From Acidovorax sp. sif1233 (lineage in GTDB: Bacteria > Pseudomonadota > Gammaproteobacteria > Burkholderiales > Burkholderiaceae_C), in the NCBI RefSeq assembly GCF_019218755.1, contig NZ_JAHUWZ010000008.1, forward strand, positions 150,773 through 214,772: 64,000 nucleotides of DNA, read 5' to 3'. Of the stretch, positions 34,059 to 42,703 are shown piece after piece. A program made the position numbers and the translations under genes. The notes below the pieces were generated by a model that was not told the origin of the DNA, searched no databases, and was given only the letters and a program-made list of their open reading frames with translations. Numbering within the stretch: position 1 is the stretch's first letter; every line of letters begins with the position of its first letter.

Positions 34059-35276
34059 TCAAGTGGGTTGTGCGGCTGCAGCGGGACCTGCTTCGGCAGA
34101 CGGCTTGGCGGCGCCAAACCAGGCGGTGTTGTCTTGGCCGAGCGCAGGCGCGCCGCGGCGAATAGGGGGGCGCTGCCCATTGATGCGGTAAGGCGCCGCA
34201 TGGACGGATACCGTCCGGCCATCTGGAGCGACCTGGTCGACCAGAAGCTGGCTTTCGGCGATATAGGGATGCTCCAGCAGGTCCGCGATGTCACAGACCG
34301 GGCCGGCAGTGATGTCCCGCACCGCGAAGAACTCCAGCGCCTCCGGCAGCGTGAGTTGGGTGATGTGCCCCTGGATGAGCGCATCCAGGGCGTCTATGTT
34401 CTTCAGCCGCGCCTCATGGGAGGAAAACCGCGGGTCCTGAAGGCCTTGCGGGTAGCCGATGCCTTCGAACAAGCGGGCCAGCGTGCCCTCCATGCCGGCC
34501 GACAAGGCCACCCACTTCTCGTCGCGGGTCTTGTAGACGTTGCGCGGTGCATGGGTGGGCGAACGGCTGCCCGACCGCGGCGTCGACTTGCCCGTCAGCT
34601 GGAACTCCGCTGCCTGGGGCCCGAGGATGGAGAACAGCGGTTCGAACAACGACAGGTCAATCTCCTGGACCGATGCGTTCGCATTGCCACGCTGGCCATG
34701 GAGCGCGGCGAGCGCCAGCGCGGCGCCGTAGATGCCGGCCACGGAATCGGCCATGGCAAAGGGTGGAAGCACCGGCGGCAGGTCGGCGAAGCCATTCATG
34801 GCCGCGAAGCCGCTCATGGCTTCAATCAGCGAGCCGAAACCACCCTTGCTTGCAAACTGGCCCGTCTGGCCCCAGCCGGAGATGCGAACCACCACCAGCT
34901 TCGGGTTCAAGGCATTGAGCCGGTCCTTGCCGAGTCCCATGCGCTCCAGCGTGCCAGGGCGGAAGTTCTCGACCAGGATGTCGGCATCGGCCAGGAGAAC
35001 CGTCAGCCTGGCCATGTCGTCCCCGGTGCGCAGGTTGAGCTCGACGCTGTCCTTGTTGCGGCTGTACGCGAGCCAGTAGGTGCTCATGCCTTCGCGCTGC
35101 CAGGCGCGCAGCTCGTCGCCCTTGCGCGGCGGCTCCACCTTGATGACCGTGGCGCCGAGGTCTGCGAGCACGTGGGTCAGCATGTTTCCAGACACCAGGC
35201 GCGAGAGGTCGACGACTTTCACCCCCGACAGGGGTTGCGTGCCGCCACGGGCCGAAGAGTGGTTTTGTGGGTTCAT
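34059..35276 (-). CDS. Class III CoA-transferase (CaiB/BaiF), module B
   Basis: A 405-residue CoA-transferase. Nucleophile Asp177 lies in PPFAMADSVAG; other motifs are VVDLSRLVSGNM, VIKVEPPRKGD, YSRNKDSVELN, LVENFRPGTLERMGL and ISGWGQTG. The ATG at 35276 follows AGGAG. First gene of the CaiB-CitE-Bug operon and divergent from the LysR at 35364. It would form the CoA ester cleaved by the CitE-like lyase, giving a pattern like itaconate/citramalate degradation but without a hydratase in the same operon. Confidence 0.9.
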   Translation of the reverse strand: MNPQNHSSARGGTQPLSGVKVVDLSRLVSGNMLTHVLADLGATVIKVEPPRKGDELRAWQREGMSTYWLAYSRNKDSVELNLRTGDDMARLTVLLADADILVENFRPGTLERMGLGKDRLNALNPKLVVVRISGWGQTGQFASKGGFGSLIEAMSGFAAMNGFADLPPVLPPFAMADSVAGIYGAALALAALHGQRGNANASVQEIDLSLFEPLFSILGPQAAEFQLTGKSTPRSGSRSPTHAPRNVYKTRDEKWVALSAGMEGTLARLFEGIGYPQGLQDPRFSSHEARLKNIDALDALIQGHITQLTLPEALEFFAVRDITAGPVCDIADLLEHPYIAESQLLVDQVAPDGRTVSVHAAPYRINGQRPPIRRGAPALGQDNTAWFGAAKPSAEAGPAAAAQPT

Positions 35277-35316
35277 CAGTAGCTCCTGGGGCAAGTCTCT
35301 GTTTTCAGCTGATATC

Positions 35317-35327
35317 TGTAAAATACA
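35317..35327. promoter_or_regulatory. Possible LysR box of module B
   Basis: TGTAAAATACA, a palindrome with T-N11-A starting at 35315, lies in the 87-base divergent region. Copies of GATATC flank it at 35311 and 35342. Confidence 0.4.
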
Positions 35328-35363
35328 TTCGACATCTACTGGATATCGCAAAAATCAATATCA

Positions 35364-36299
35364 ATGGAACTGCGCCAACTTCGGTACCTGATTGGGGTCT
35401 GTGAGGCGGGGGGCGTGCTGGCTGCGTCCAAGACCTTGCACGTGGCGCAGCCAGCGCTGAGCCAGAGCATTTCCTCGCTGGAGGGCGAGCTGGGGGTGCA
35501 GCTGTTCGTGCGGACGAACCGGGGAATGACCCTCACGGATGCGGGCCGCACCATGCTTGAACACGCGCGGGTTGTGCTTGCCGACATCGAGCGGGCCCGC
35601 AGTGCCGTTCAGCATTCGGCACTGGACATCCAGGGTGAGATGGCCGTGGGGTTGCCGACGACCGTGGCGCTGGTGGCAACGCTGCCCATCCTGCGCGCCA
35701 CCAGGACGCGGTACCCGAAGCTGAAGCTCAAGATCATCGAGAGCCACAGCGGCTTTCTGGGCGAGTGGCTGCGCGCCGGACGGCTGGACCTGTCGGTTCT
35801 GTTCGTATCCGGCAATGAGCCGGCTTTCGAGTACCGCCTGCTTCTTGAAGAACGGCTCGCGCTGGTGACCACGCCCCAGGACACACCTGCCACCAGGGAG
35901 ATTTCCTTGAAGTCTCTGGCCTCCCGCCCGCTCGTGCTTCCCGCCCAGGAACACGGGTTGCGCAGGATCATCGACAGGGTGTGCGCGGAGCATGGAGTGG
36001 AGCTGGAAGTGATTGCGGAGATTGACTCGCTGCCGAACATCAAGAAGGCGGTGCAGGAAGGCATGGCCAGCACCATCCTGTCGCCGGGCGCGGTTGCCGA
36101 CGAGGTGCAGGCGGGCCACCTGGCGGTCACCACCATCACCCGGCCGCACATCCCGCGCCAAGTGGCATGTGCGACCTCGATGACGCGCCCCGTGACGCCG
36201 GCGACCGCGGCCATGATTTCGCTGGTGACCGAGGAAATGCGCTCGCTGGTTGAGCAAGGGCTCTGGCCAGCGGAGTGGATTGGCGACGCGCCTGCCTAG
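35364..36299 (+). CDS. LysR-family regulator of module B
   Basis: A 311-residue LysR protein of the Nac/CynR-like group. Helix-turn-helix at residues 3-60 (LRQLRYLIGVCEAGGVLAAS, QPALSQSISSLE), then the effector domain with GEMAVGLPTTVALV and the late loop GMASTILSPGAV. Divergent from the CaiB-CitE-Bug operon with 87 bases between. Likely activates it in response to the substrate or a CoA intermediate. Its 3' end is convergent with the esterase gene. Confidence 0.92.
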   Translation: MELRQLRYLIGVCEAGGVLAASKTLHVAQPALSQSISSLEGELGVQLFVRTNRGMTLTDAGRTMLEHARVVLADIERARSAVQHSALDIQGEMAVGLPTTVALVATLPILRATRTRYPKLKLKIIESHSGFLGEWLRAGRLDLSVLFVSGNEPAFEYRLLLEERLALVTTPQDTPATREISLKSLASRPLVLPAQEHGLRRIIDRVCAEHGVELEVIAEIDSLPNIKKAVQEGMASTILSPGAVADEVQAGHLAVTTITRPHIPRQVACATSMTRPVTPATAAMISLVTEEMRSLVEQGLWPAEWIGDAPA

Positions 36300-36339
36300 G
36301 CGGCCAGACAGCGGTGGGGATACCCCTTGCGCAGGTGCA

Positions 36340-37893
36340 TCAGCGCCCCGCTGAGCTGAAGTGGTCGCGCACGAAGTCGATGCCCTTGCCGTTGTAGCCT
36401 GCGCGCAGGGCCGGACTGGCTCCAAACTCCATGTACGACTGCTCTTGGGCGCTGTACGGCTTCCAGGCACTCAAGCCCTGGCCGTTGGGGTCGCCGGTCT
36501 TTGCGAACTGCACCCAGGCATCCGCCATCGTTCTTGCGACGGTTGCATCGACAGCATTGAAGGGGCGGTTCTTCCCGCGGTGCGGTGACTGCAGGTTGTC
36601 GAAGACGAACTGCAGCTCATCCCCGTGGATGGGCATTGCCGCCGCCTCATTGCGATGGCGGGTGAACACGTAGCGGTAGCTTTTCAGTCCATGGTCCTGG
36701 TAACGCGCCAGCAGTTCCCGCGTGCCAAAGAGGTACTCCGTATCAGCGTAGAGGTCGGCCAGCGCCTGAGGAACCTTGTCGTCGCTGGCCACGGCGTACG
36801 CGGCCCAGGCTGCCTGCTCCCTGCCCTTGAAGGACTGCTGGACGAAGCCCTGGAAATCCGCCACGGTCTTGATGGACCAGTTGCGGGTGGCCCCGCCCCC
36901 CTCGTTCTCGTTGTTTCCAACAAGGATGGGGACCTTGGCGAACTTGCCGGTGGCGTACGCCTGGTAGTCGGGCGTCTTCACGGCGTAGCCATCGTTGATG
37001 ATGCTCACCGGCCTTCCGGTGGCGAGAGACCGGCCAGAGGGCTGCTTTTTGAACAATTCCACGAAGTCGGTAGCAGGGAGCTTGCGCAGCGCGCCCAGGT
37101 CGCTGCCGAAACGCAGCCCGTACAGCTCCGCATCCTTCAGCGCCATCGTCGGGCGCATCACACCCACGCTCTGCATGATCGCCTTCTGGAACGTGCCCTG
37201 GGCCATGTCCGTGGTCATGAGCGTGCTGATGGCATGGGCGCCGGCGGATTGGCCCATCACGGTCACCCTGGCCGGGTCGCCACCAAAGGCCGCGATGTTC
37301 CGCTGCACCCACTTGAGCGCGGCCGCCTGGTCCATCAGGCCGTAGTTGCCCGAGGCCCGCTGGGGCGACTCCGCAGTGAGGTGGGGGTGGGCCATGAAGC
37401 CCAGCAGGCCGAGGCGGTAGTTCAGTGTGACGACGACCACGCCGCGGCGGGCAAGGGCTTCGCCATCGTAGGAGGGATGGGAGCCTGCGCCGTACGCGAA
37501 CCCGCCACCATGGATCCAGACGATGACCGCCAGGCGTTCATCTTTGCGCCGGGCCGGTGTCCAGACATTCAGGTTCAGGCAGTCCTCGCTCATGCCACCG
37601 CGCTGCTCAGGGTACTCCTGCGGCTGGACGCAGTAGTCGCCGAACGAGGTGCTGTCGCGCACACCGGTCCATGGGGCGGCTGGCTGCGGCGGCTTCCAGC
37701 GCAGGTCGCCGGCGGGCGCGGCGGCGTAGGGAATGCCGTAGAACTTCTTCACGTCCGTGCCGTGGCCACGGACAACGCCCGACTCGGTCCGTACCGTGGC
37801 AAGGCCGGTGTCAGCGCCACCACCGGGGGATGCGCAGGAAATCAGGAGGCCCATGGACAGACCCGTCGTCAGTAGACGTAGTGCGAATTTCAT
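36340..37893 (-). CDS. Type-B carboxylesterase, predicted lipoprotein
   Basis: A 517-residue alpha/beta hydrolase. The N terminus has a lipoprotein signal with lipobox LISC (Cys near residue 20). Oxyanion loop WIHGGGFAYGAG, nucleophile Ser in VMGQSAGAH, acidic residue in the NNENEGG region and His in MPIHGDELQF complete the machinery; EDCLNLNVWTP is the family signature. It should cleave carboxylic esters at the cell surface or in the periplasm. It starts 12 bases after the Bug stop, so it closes the module C operon, suggesting that it frees the acid later bound by that receptor. Confidence 0.92.
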   Translation of the reverse strand: MKFALRLLTTGLSMGLLISCASPGGGADTGLATVRTESGVVRGHGTDVKKFYGIPYAAAPAGDLRWKPPQPAAPWTGVRDSTSFGDYCVQPQEYPEQRGGMSEDCLNLNVWTPARRKDERLAVIVWIHGGGFAYGAGSHPSYDGEALARRGVVVVTLNYRLGLLGFMAHPHLTAESPQRASGNYGLMDQAAALKWVQRNIAAFGGDPARVTVMGQSAGAHAISTLMTTDMAQGTFQKAIMQSVGVMRPTMALKDAELYGLRFGSDLGALRKLPATDFVELFKKQPSGRSLATGRPVSIINDGYAVKTPDYQAYATGKFAKVPILVGNNENEGGGATRNWSIKTVADFQGFVQQSFKGREQAAWAAYAVASDDKVPQALADLYADTEYLFGTRELLARYQDHGLKSYRYVFTRHRNEAAAMPIHGDELQFVFDNLQSPHRGKNRPFNAVDATVARTMADAWVQFAKTGDPNGQGLSAWKPYSAQEQSYMEFGASPALRAGYNGKGIDFVRDHFSSAGR

Positions 37894-37905
37894 GCCCTTG
37901 CCCCC

Positions 37906-38868
37906 TCACTCGGCTTTGATGTTGCCTTCGCGAACCACCTTGGCCCACGCGGCTGTTTCCTGGTCCACGAACTTGCCCAGTTCTGCGGGGCCCATGTAGG
38001 CGGCGAAGGCGCCCTGGTCTTCGATCTTTTTCTTGTAGTTGTCGCTCTCGACGATGGTCTTGATGGCTGCGGCGAGGCGGGCCGTGATGGCGGAGGGTGT
38101 CTTGGCGGGGGCGAAGACGGCGAACCAGCTTTCAACTTCGTAGCCGGGCAGCCCCGCCTCGGCAGCGGTCGGCACATTCGCAAGGGATGGATGGCGCTTG
38201 GGTCCCGCATACGCCAGGGCCTTCAACTTGCCCGCTTGCACCTGGCCAATGACGGATGGCGGCGTCGTGATGAACATGTCGACCTGGCCGCTGATGAGGT
38301 CGGTGATGACCGGACCAGCGCCCTTGTAGGGCACATGGGTCACAGGGACCTTGGACTGCTTGCCGAACATCTCGCCGGCAATGTGCTGAATCGAGCCATT
38401 GCCAGAAGATGCGTAGAACAGGCCCTTGGGATTCTTCTGGCCGTAGGCGATGAACTCCTTCAGGCTGTTGACCGGAAGGGTGGCACTGACCGCCACGACG
38501 TGCGGTGCGCGCATCACCAGCGCGATGGGCACAAAGTCAGAGGTCTTCCAGCGAATCTGCGAGAACAGCGCGGGGTTGCCCACGTGATAGCCCGAGTACT
38601 GGACCAGCAGCGTATGGCCATCGGCCGGTGCGCGGGCCGCAAACTCGGTGCCGATGTTCCCACTGCCGCCGGGCCTGTTGTCAACCACGACGGCCTGGCC
38701 AAGCGCCGTCTGCAGCTGCTCGCCAATCAGGCGGGCCACGATGTCGGTGGAACCCGCCGGGGCACTGGGCACCACGAGCGTGATGGGTTTGGAGGGGTAG
38801 GTTTCCGCGTGCGCAGCCCCGAACGCCGCGCACACCGCGATGCCCAGCAATGCATTTCTACGAATCAT
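37906..38868 (-). CDS. Bug/TctC-family periplasmic solute-binding protein
   Basis: A 320-residue receptor with a signal ending at GAAHAE. Motifs: ITLVVPSAPAGSTDIVAR, VVVDNRPGGSGNIGTEFAA, DGHTLLVQYSG and HVPYKGAGPVITDLISGQ. AAGGAGACAG precedes the ATG. It lies between the VOC protein and the esterase in module C; a receptor next to an exported esterase and an intracellular CoA-transferase suggests uptake of the ester-released acid. Confidence 0.93.
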   Translation of the reverse strand: MIRRNALLGIAVCAAFGAAHAETYPSKPITLVVPSAPAGSTDIVARLIGEQLQTALGQAVVVDNRPGGSGNIGTEFAARAPADGHTLLVQYSGYHVGNPALFSQIRWKTSDFVPIALVMRAPHVVAVSATLPVNSLKEFIAYGQKNPKGLFYASSGNGSIQHIAGEMFGKQSKVPVTHVPYKGAGPVITDLISGQVDMFITTPPSVIGQVQAGKLKALAYAGPKRHPSLANVPTAAEAGLPGYEVESWFAVFAPAKTPSAITARLAAAIKTIVESDNYKKKIEDQGAFAAYMGPAELGKFVDQETAAWAKVVREGNIKAE

Positions 38869-38958
38869 GTCTGTCTCCTTTTTTTGTGGAAAAAGCATCC
38901 CCATCCCGGGTGCCGTGAGGCCATCCGGGCTGAGAGGATCGGGGGAAGTGTTCGGCGG

Positions 38959-39360
38959 CTAGCCCGCAGGCGCCAGCTCAGAAATCTCGATGAGGTTCAA
39001 GTCGGGGTCGCGCAGGTAAATCGAGCGAATCCTGGAAGTGGCGCCCGTGCGCAGGACCGGGCCCTCGGCGATGGGAATCGAATGCTGCCGCAGGTGCTCG
39101 ATGACCTGGTCGAGCGGAACCGATGCCAGGAAGCACAGGTCTAGCGCGCCGGGTACAGGCGTGTGGGCCTTGGGCTCGAATTCCCGCCCCTTCACATGCA
39201 GGTTGATTTTCTGGCTGCCGAACTTGAAGGCCCGGCGCTCCACCGGGGGCGTGCCACCGATGAAGGACTCCAGCTTCATCCCCAGTACTTCGGTGTAGAA
39301 GCGAACGCACTCTGTCTCGTTGGCAGTGGTAAGGACCAGGTGGTCGAGGTGGCTGATCAT
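38959..39360 (-). CDS. VOC-superfamily (glyoxalase/dioxygenase-fold) protein
   Basis: A 133-residue protein with two beta-alpha-beta-beta-beta repeats. Metal-ligand positions are seen as His in ISHLDHLVLT, the pair around INLHVKG, and Glu in NLIEISEL, as in glyoxalase I-like enzymes. It starts 8 bases after the HMG-CoA-lyase-like gene. Members include epimerases (e.g. methylmalonyl-CoA), isomerases and dioxygenases; an acyl-CoA epimerase or an accessory role is possible here but not shown. Confidence 0.85.
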   Translation of the reverse strand: MISHLDHLVLTTANETECVRFYTEVLGMKLESFIGGTPPVERRAFKFGSQKINLHVKGREFEPKAHTPVPGALDLCFLASVPLDQVIEHLRQHSIPIAEGPVLRTGATSRIRSIYLRDPDLNLIEISELAPAG

Positions 39361-39368
39361 GGTGTGGA

Positions 39369-40349
39369 CTACTTTGCAGATGCCGTGTTGCGAGCGATGG
39401 CACGCTCCCGGATTTCATCGAAGCCCGCCGGAGGCGCATGGCGCTTGAGGCGTTCACCGGCGCGGCTCACCTGGGCGGGGAGCTCGTGACCAATCAGCCG
39501 CTCCAGCTCGTGGGCCGCCTGGATGAGACCAGGAACATCGACACCCGTGTCGTAGCCCATCCACTGCAGCATGTGGACCACGTCCTCCGTGGCCACATTG
39601 CCGGACGCACCTGGGGCATAGGGGCAGCCACCGATACCGCCCAGCGACATGTCGAACTGGCGGATGCCAGCCTCGACCGCCGCAAGTGTGTTGACCAGGC
39701 CCATCCCCCGCGTGTTGTGGAAGTGGCCGGTGATGTTCAGTTGGGGATAGGCCTTGGCGACTGATTCGCAGATGCCATGGACCTGGGTGGGGTATGCCAT
39801 CCCCGTCGTGTCGCAAAGCGTGACGCCCGTTGCACCCAGACCAACGAACTGACCCACCAGGTCCAGCACGGTGGCCTGCGGCACCTCTCCCTCCATGGGG
39901 CAACCGAACACGCAGGACAGCGAAATGTTCACAGGCACCTTGGCCGACAAGGCAACGGCAGCCACATCACCCAGCTGGCGCAGCGACTGTGGACGGGTCA
40001 TCCTCAGGTTGGCCAGGTTGTGGGTTTCGCTGGCCGACATCACCAGGTTGAATTCGTCGACCCGGCACTCCAGGGCGCGCTCGCCGCCACGGACATTGGG
40101 AATCAACGCGGTGTACACAACACCGGGCTCGCGCCGAATGCGGTGCATGACGGCCTCGGCATCCCTGAGCGCAGGGATTGCGGTCGGCGAGGTGAACGAG
40201 GTCACTTCGATCTTGGAGTACCCCAGTCCACTCAGATGGTCCACCAACCGCACCTTGTCGTCGGTCTCTACGAACGCGGCCTCGTTCTGAAGGCCGTCGC
40301 GGGGGCCGACCTCATTGATCTTGAGCTTGATCGCCCTGCCCTCAAACAT
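39369..40349 (-). CDS. Hydroxymethylglutaryl-CoA lyase-like enzyme
   Basis: A 326-residue TIM-barrel lyase of the HMGL-like family. Motifs: INEVGPRDGLQNE with the divalent-metal Asp and catalytic Arg, IEVTSFTSP, the metal His pair in ITGHFHNTRGMG, and the flexible catalytic-Cys loop GGIGGCPYAPGASGNVATED. All key HMG-CoA lyase residues are visible. The reaction is 3-hydroxy-3-methylglutaryl-CoA to acetyl-CoA plus acetoacetate, or a close homologue. AAGGAGG precedes the ATG, which overlaps the CoA-transferase stop by 8 bases. No leucine-degradation genes (liuABC) are near, so use for an external acid is likelier. Confidence 0.92.
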   Translation of the reverse strand: MFEGRAIKLKINEVGPRDGLQNEAAFVETDDKVRLVDHLSGLGYSKIEVTSFTSPTAIPALRDAEAVMHRIRREPGVVYTALIPNVRGGERALECRVDEFNLVMSASETHNLANLRMTRPQSLRQLGDVAAVALSAKVPVNISLSCVFGCPMEGEVPQATVLDLVGQFVGLGATGVTLCDTTGMAYPTQVHGICESVAKAYPQLNITGHFHNTRGMGLVNTLAAVEAGIRQFDMSLGGIGGCPYAPGASGNVATEDVVHMLQWMGYDTGVDVPGLIQAAHELERLIGHELPAQVSRAGERLKRHAPPAGFDEIRERAIARNTASAK

Positions 40350-41520
40350 GGTGGGCCTCCTTCTCGCTGCGTGCTGGCCATCCTGAGGTTTCCGACAGGA
40401 CGTGGGTGTGTTCTCCCAGCAGAGGCGCTGGATATGAAACACGTCCGGGTGTGGCGCTGAGCTTGGGAACGATGCCGGGTACCTTCACTCGCGTTCCGTC
40501 GGCGGTTTCCTGCTCGACAATCATTTCCCGGGCGATGTACTGGGGGTCGTGCACGATGTCCTCCACCGTGTAGACCTTGCCTGCAGGCACCTTGGCCTCG
40601 TCGAGCACGTTGAGCACTTCGGCCAGCGACTTGGTGAGTGTCCATGCCTCGATGGCGGCGTCAATTTCCTGAACCCGTGCGACACGGCCGTCGTTCTGGG
40701 CAAGTGCCGGTTCATGCTCCAGGTCATGCCGGCCTATGGCAGCCATGAGCCGTTTGAAGATGCTGTCGCCATTGCCCGCAATCAGCGCATAGCCACCATC
40801 AGAACACCGATAGGCATTGGTCGGCGCGATTCCTGGCAGCGCGCTGCCCGAGCGCTCACGCACAGCGCCGAAGGCGTCGTATTCGGGCACCAGGCTCTCC
40901 ATCATGTTGAAGACACTCTCATAGAGGGCGACGTCAATCACCTGGCCTTCGCCGCCCCGGGCATCACGGTGGTAGAGAGCCAGCATGACGCCGAGGGCTC
41001 CGTGCATGGCGGACAGACTGTCCCCAATGGAGATGCCGCAGCGCACCGGCACCCGCCCAGGCTCGCCCGTCAGGTGGCGCAGGCCGCCCATGGCCTCGCC
41101 GAGAACGCCGAAGCCGGGCTTCTGCCTGTAGGGCCCCGTCTGCCCATACCCAGAGATACGCAGCATGATGAGCCTGGGATTGAGCGCATGCAGCGTCTCC
41201 CAACCCAGACCCCAGGCCTCCATGGTTCCGGGCTTGAAGTTCTCGATGACCACGTCTGCCTCGGTGAGCAGCGCACGGGTTGCGTCCTGGCCTTCGGGCG
41301 TGCGAAGGTCCAGTGCGACCGACCTCTTGTTGCGGGATTGGACCTCCCACCAGACCGAGGTGCCCTCCCGGAGCAGGCGCCATTTTCGCAGCGGGTCGCC
41401 AACCCCTGGCGGCTCTACCTTGATGACATCCGCGCCGAAGTCGGCCAGAGTCTTGCCAGCAAACGGGCCCGCAATCAGCTGCCCGAGTTCCAGTACCTTG
41501 ATTCCGTGGAGTGCTTGCAC
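40342..41520 (-). CDS. Class III CoA-transferase (CaiB/BaiF), module C
   Basis: A 392-residue enzyme with nucleophile Asp167 in GISIGDSLSAMHG, plus VIKVEPPGVGDP, VQSRNKRSVALDLR, VIENFKPGTMEAWGLG and the C-terminal APLLGEHT. First gene of the operon CaiB-HMGL-VOC-Bug-esterase, divergent from LysR at 41633. By context it would activate 3-hydroxy-3-methylglutarate or a similar branched dicarboxylate with succinyl-CoA or another donor, comparable to mammalian SUGCT; that substrate is inferred. Confidence 0.9.
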   Translation of the reverse strand: MQALHGIKVLELGQLIAGPFAGKTLADFGADVIKVEPPGVGDPLRKWRLLREGTSVWWEVQSRNKRSVALDLRTPEGQDATRALLTEADVVIENFKPGTMEAWGLGWETLHALNPRLIMLRISGYGQTGPYRQKPGFGVLGEAMGGLRHLTGEPGRVPVRCGISIGDSLSAMHGALGVMLALYHRDARGGEGQVIDVALYESVFNMMESLVPEYDAFGAVRERSGSALPGIAPTNAYRCSDGGYALIAGNGDSIFKRLMAAIGRHDLEHEPALAQNDGRVARVQEIDAAIEAWTLTKSLAEVLNVLDEAKVPAGKVYTVEDIVHDPQYIAREMIVEQETADGTRVKVPGIVPKLSATPGRVSYPAPLLGEHTHVLSETSGWPARSEKEAHHV

Positions 41521-41598
41521 GTTCGCCTTATCCGTTGTCTGTGGGGCAACTGTAGGAGGATCATTGCTGTCGTGGAATTGCTCATTTATGGCACGGTA

Positions 41599-41613
41599 TT
41601 CGCGTTTTGCGAA
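41599..41613. promoter_or_regulatory. Possible LysR box of module C
   Basis: TTCGC-N5-GCGAA, an inverted repeat containing T-N11-A, 19 bases before the LysR start and in the divergent region with the CoA-transferase. Confidence 0.45.
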
Positions 41614-41632
41614 ACCTTCCTAGAATTGACCC

Positions 41633-42544
41633 ATGCCCACGCTCATCAACCCCGCACGCGTTGACTTCGTCACCCTCAGGCTTTTTTGCGCAGTCGCGCA
41701 GGCGGGCAGCGTTACACGGGGGGCTGAAGCCTGCAGTCTCGCGGTCTCGGCCGCGAGCCGGCGGCTATCGGACTTTGAAAACGCTTCGGGAACAAGGCTC
41801 TTCGATAGAACATCCCGTGGAGTCCAACTGACACCTGCTGGCCACTTGGCAATGCAGCATGCACTTCGGCTTTTCCAGGGGTTCGAACAGTTCAGCAGCG
41901 AGATCCGGGACTACACCAAAGGGATACGCGGCCATGTCCGCCTGTGGGCCAACATGTCCGCACTGACGGAGTTCCTGCCTGGCTGCCTCTCCACGTTCAT
42001 GGCCGAGTACCCCGACATCCATGTGGAGCTCGAAGAGCAACTGAGCGGTGACATCGTCCGCGCGGTGGTCGAAGGCGTTGCGGACATTGGCATATTCGCC
42101 GAGAACACGGCGGTCGGCGACTTGAACGTGGAGCGATTCCAGCAAGACCTTCTTGTGGCCGTTTGTGCGCACAACCATCCATTGGGAAAGCGGAAGCGGG
42201 TCAGCTTCAGGGAATGCCTGAAGTACGACTTTGTGGGCCTGAATCGTGGGAGCTCTTTGCTTGAATTGACCTCGCGAGCCGCAGAGCAATATGGCGAAGT
42301 GATGCGCGTTCGCGTGCAGGTCCGCAGTTTCGACGCGATGTGCCAGATGATCAACGCGAACCTCGGGATTGGAGTCTTGCCAGTTGCTGTCTTGAGAAAT
42401 ACGCAACCTCATCCACTCAAGACGGTCCATTTGAGTGAGCCGTGGGCCAGGCGCAACCTTCTCCTCGGAGTGTCGCCGTCCTGTTCAGCCGCGGCGGGAC
42501 TTCTGCGAGACCACCTGAGGCTGTCCGCCGCGAGTTCCTCTTGA
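41633..42544 (+). CDS. LysR-family regulator of module C
   Basis: A 303-residue LysR protein. Helix-turn-helix at about residues 11-68 (VTLRLFCAVAQAGSVTRGAEAC, AASRRLSDFE), linker, then an effector domain with GIRGHVRLWANMSALTEF and NANLGIGVLPVAVL. The sequence resembles the module A regulator more than module B's. Divergent from the CaiB-HMGL-VOC-Bug-esterase operon, which it probably activates. Confidence 0.92.
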   Translation: MPTLINPARVDFVTLRLFCAVAQAGSVTRGAEACSLAVSAASRRLSDFENASGTRLFDRTSRGVQLTPAGHLAMQHALRLFQGFEQFSSEIRDYTKGIRGHVRLWANMSALTEFLPGCLSTFMAEYPDIHVELEEQLSGDIVRAVVEGVADIGIFAENTAVGDLNVERFQQDLLVAVCAHNHPLGKRKRVSFRECLKYDFVGLNRGSSLLELTSRAAEQYGEVMRVRVQVRSFDAMCQMINANLGIGVLPVAVLRNTQPHPLKTVHLSEPWARRNLLLGVSPSCSAAAGLLRDHLRLSAASSS

Positions 42545-42703
42545 GAGCCGGCAGTGTGCACAAACCGCGGGACAGCTCAGTGCCAGTCCACTGGTTCTTG
42601 GGAACGTCTATGCAAGGATAGCTAGCCTAGGCGACATGGAAGTCGAGACGCCTGGCGAAGTGTTCCCGTTCAAGGCCATGGCAGCTACCGGGCCTTGTCT
42701 TCT

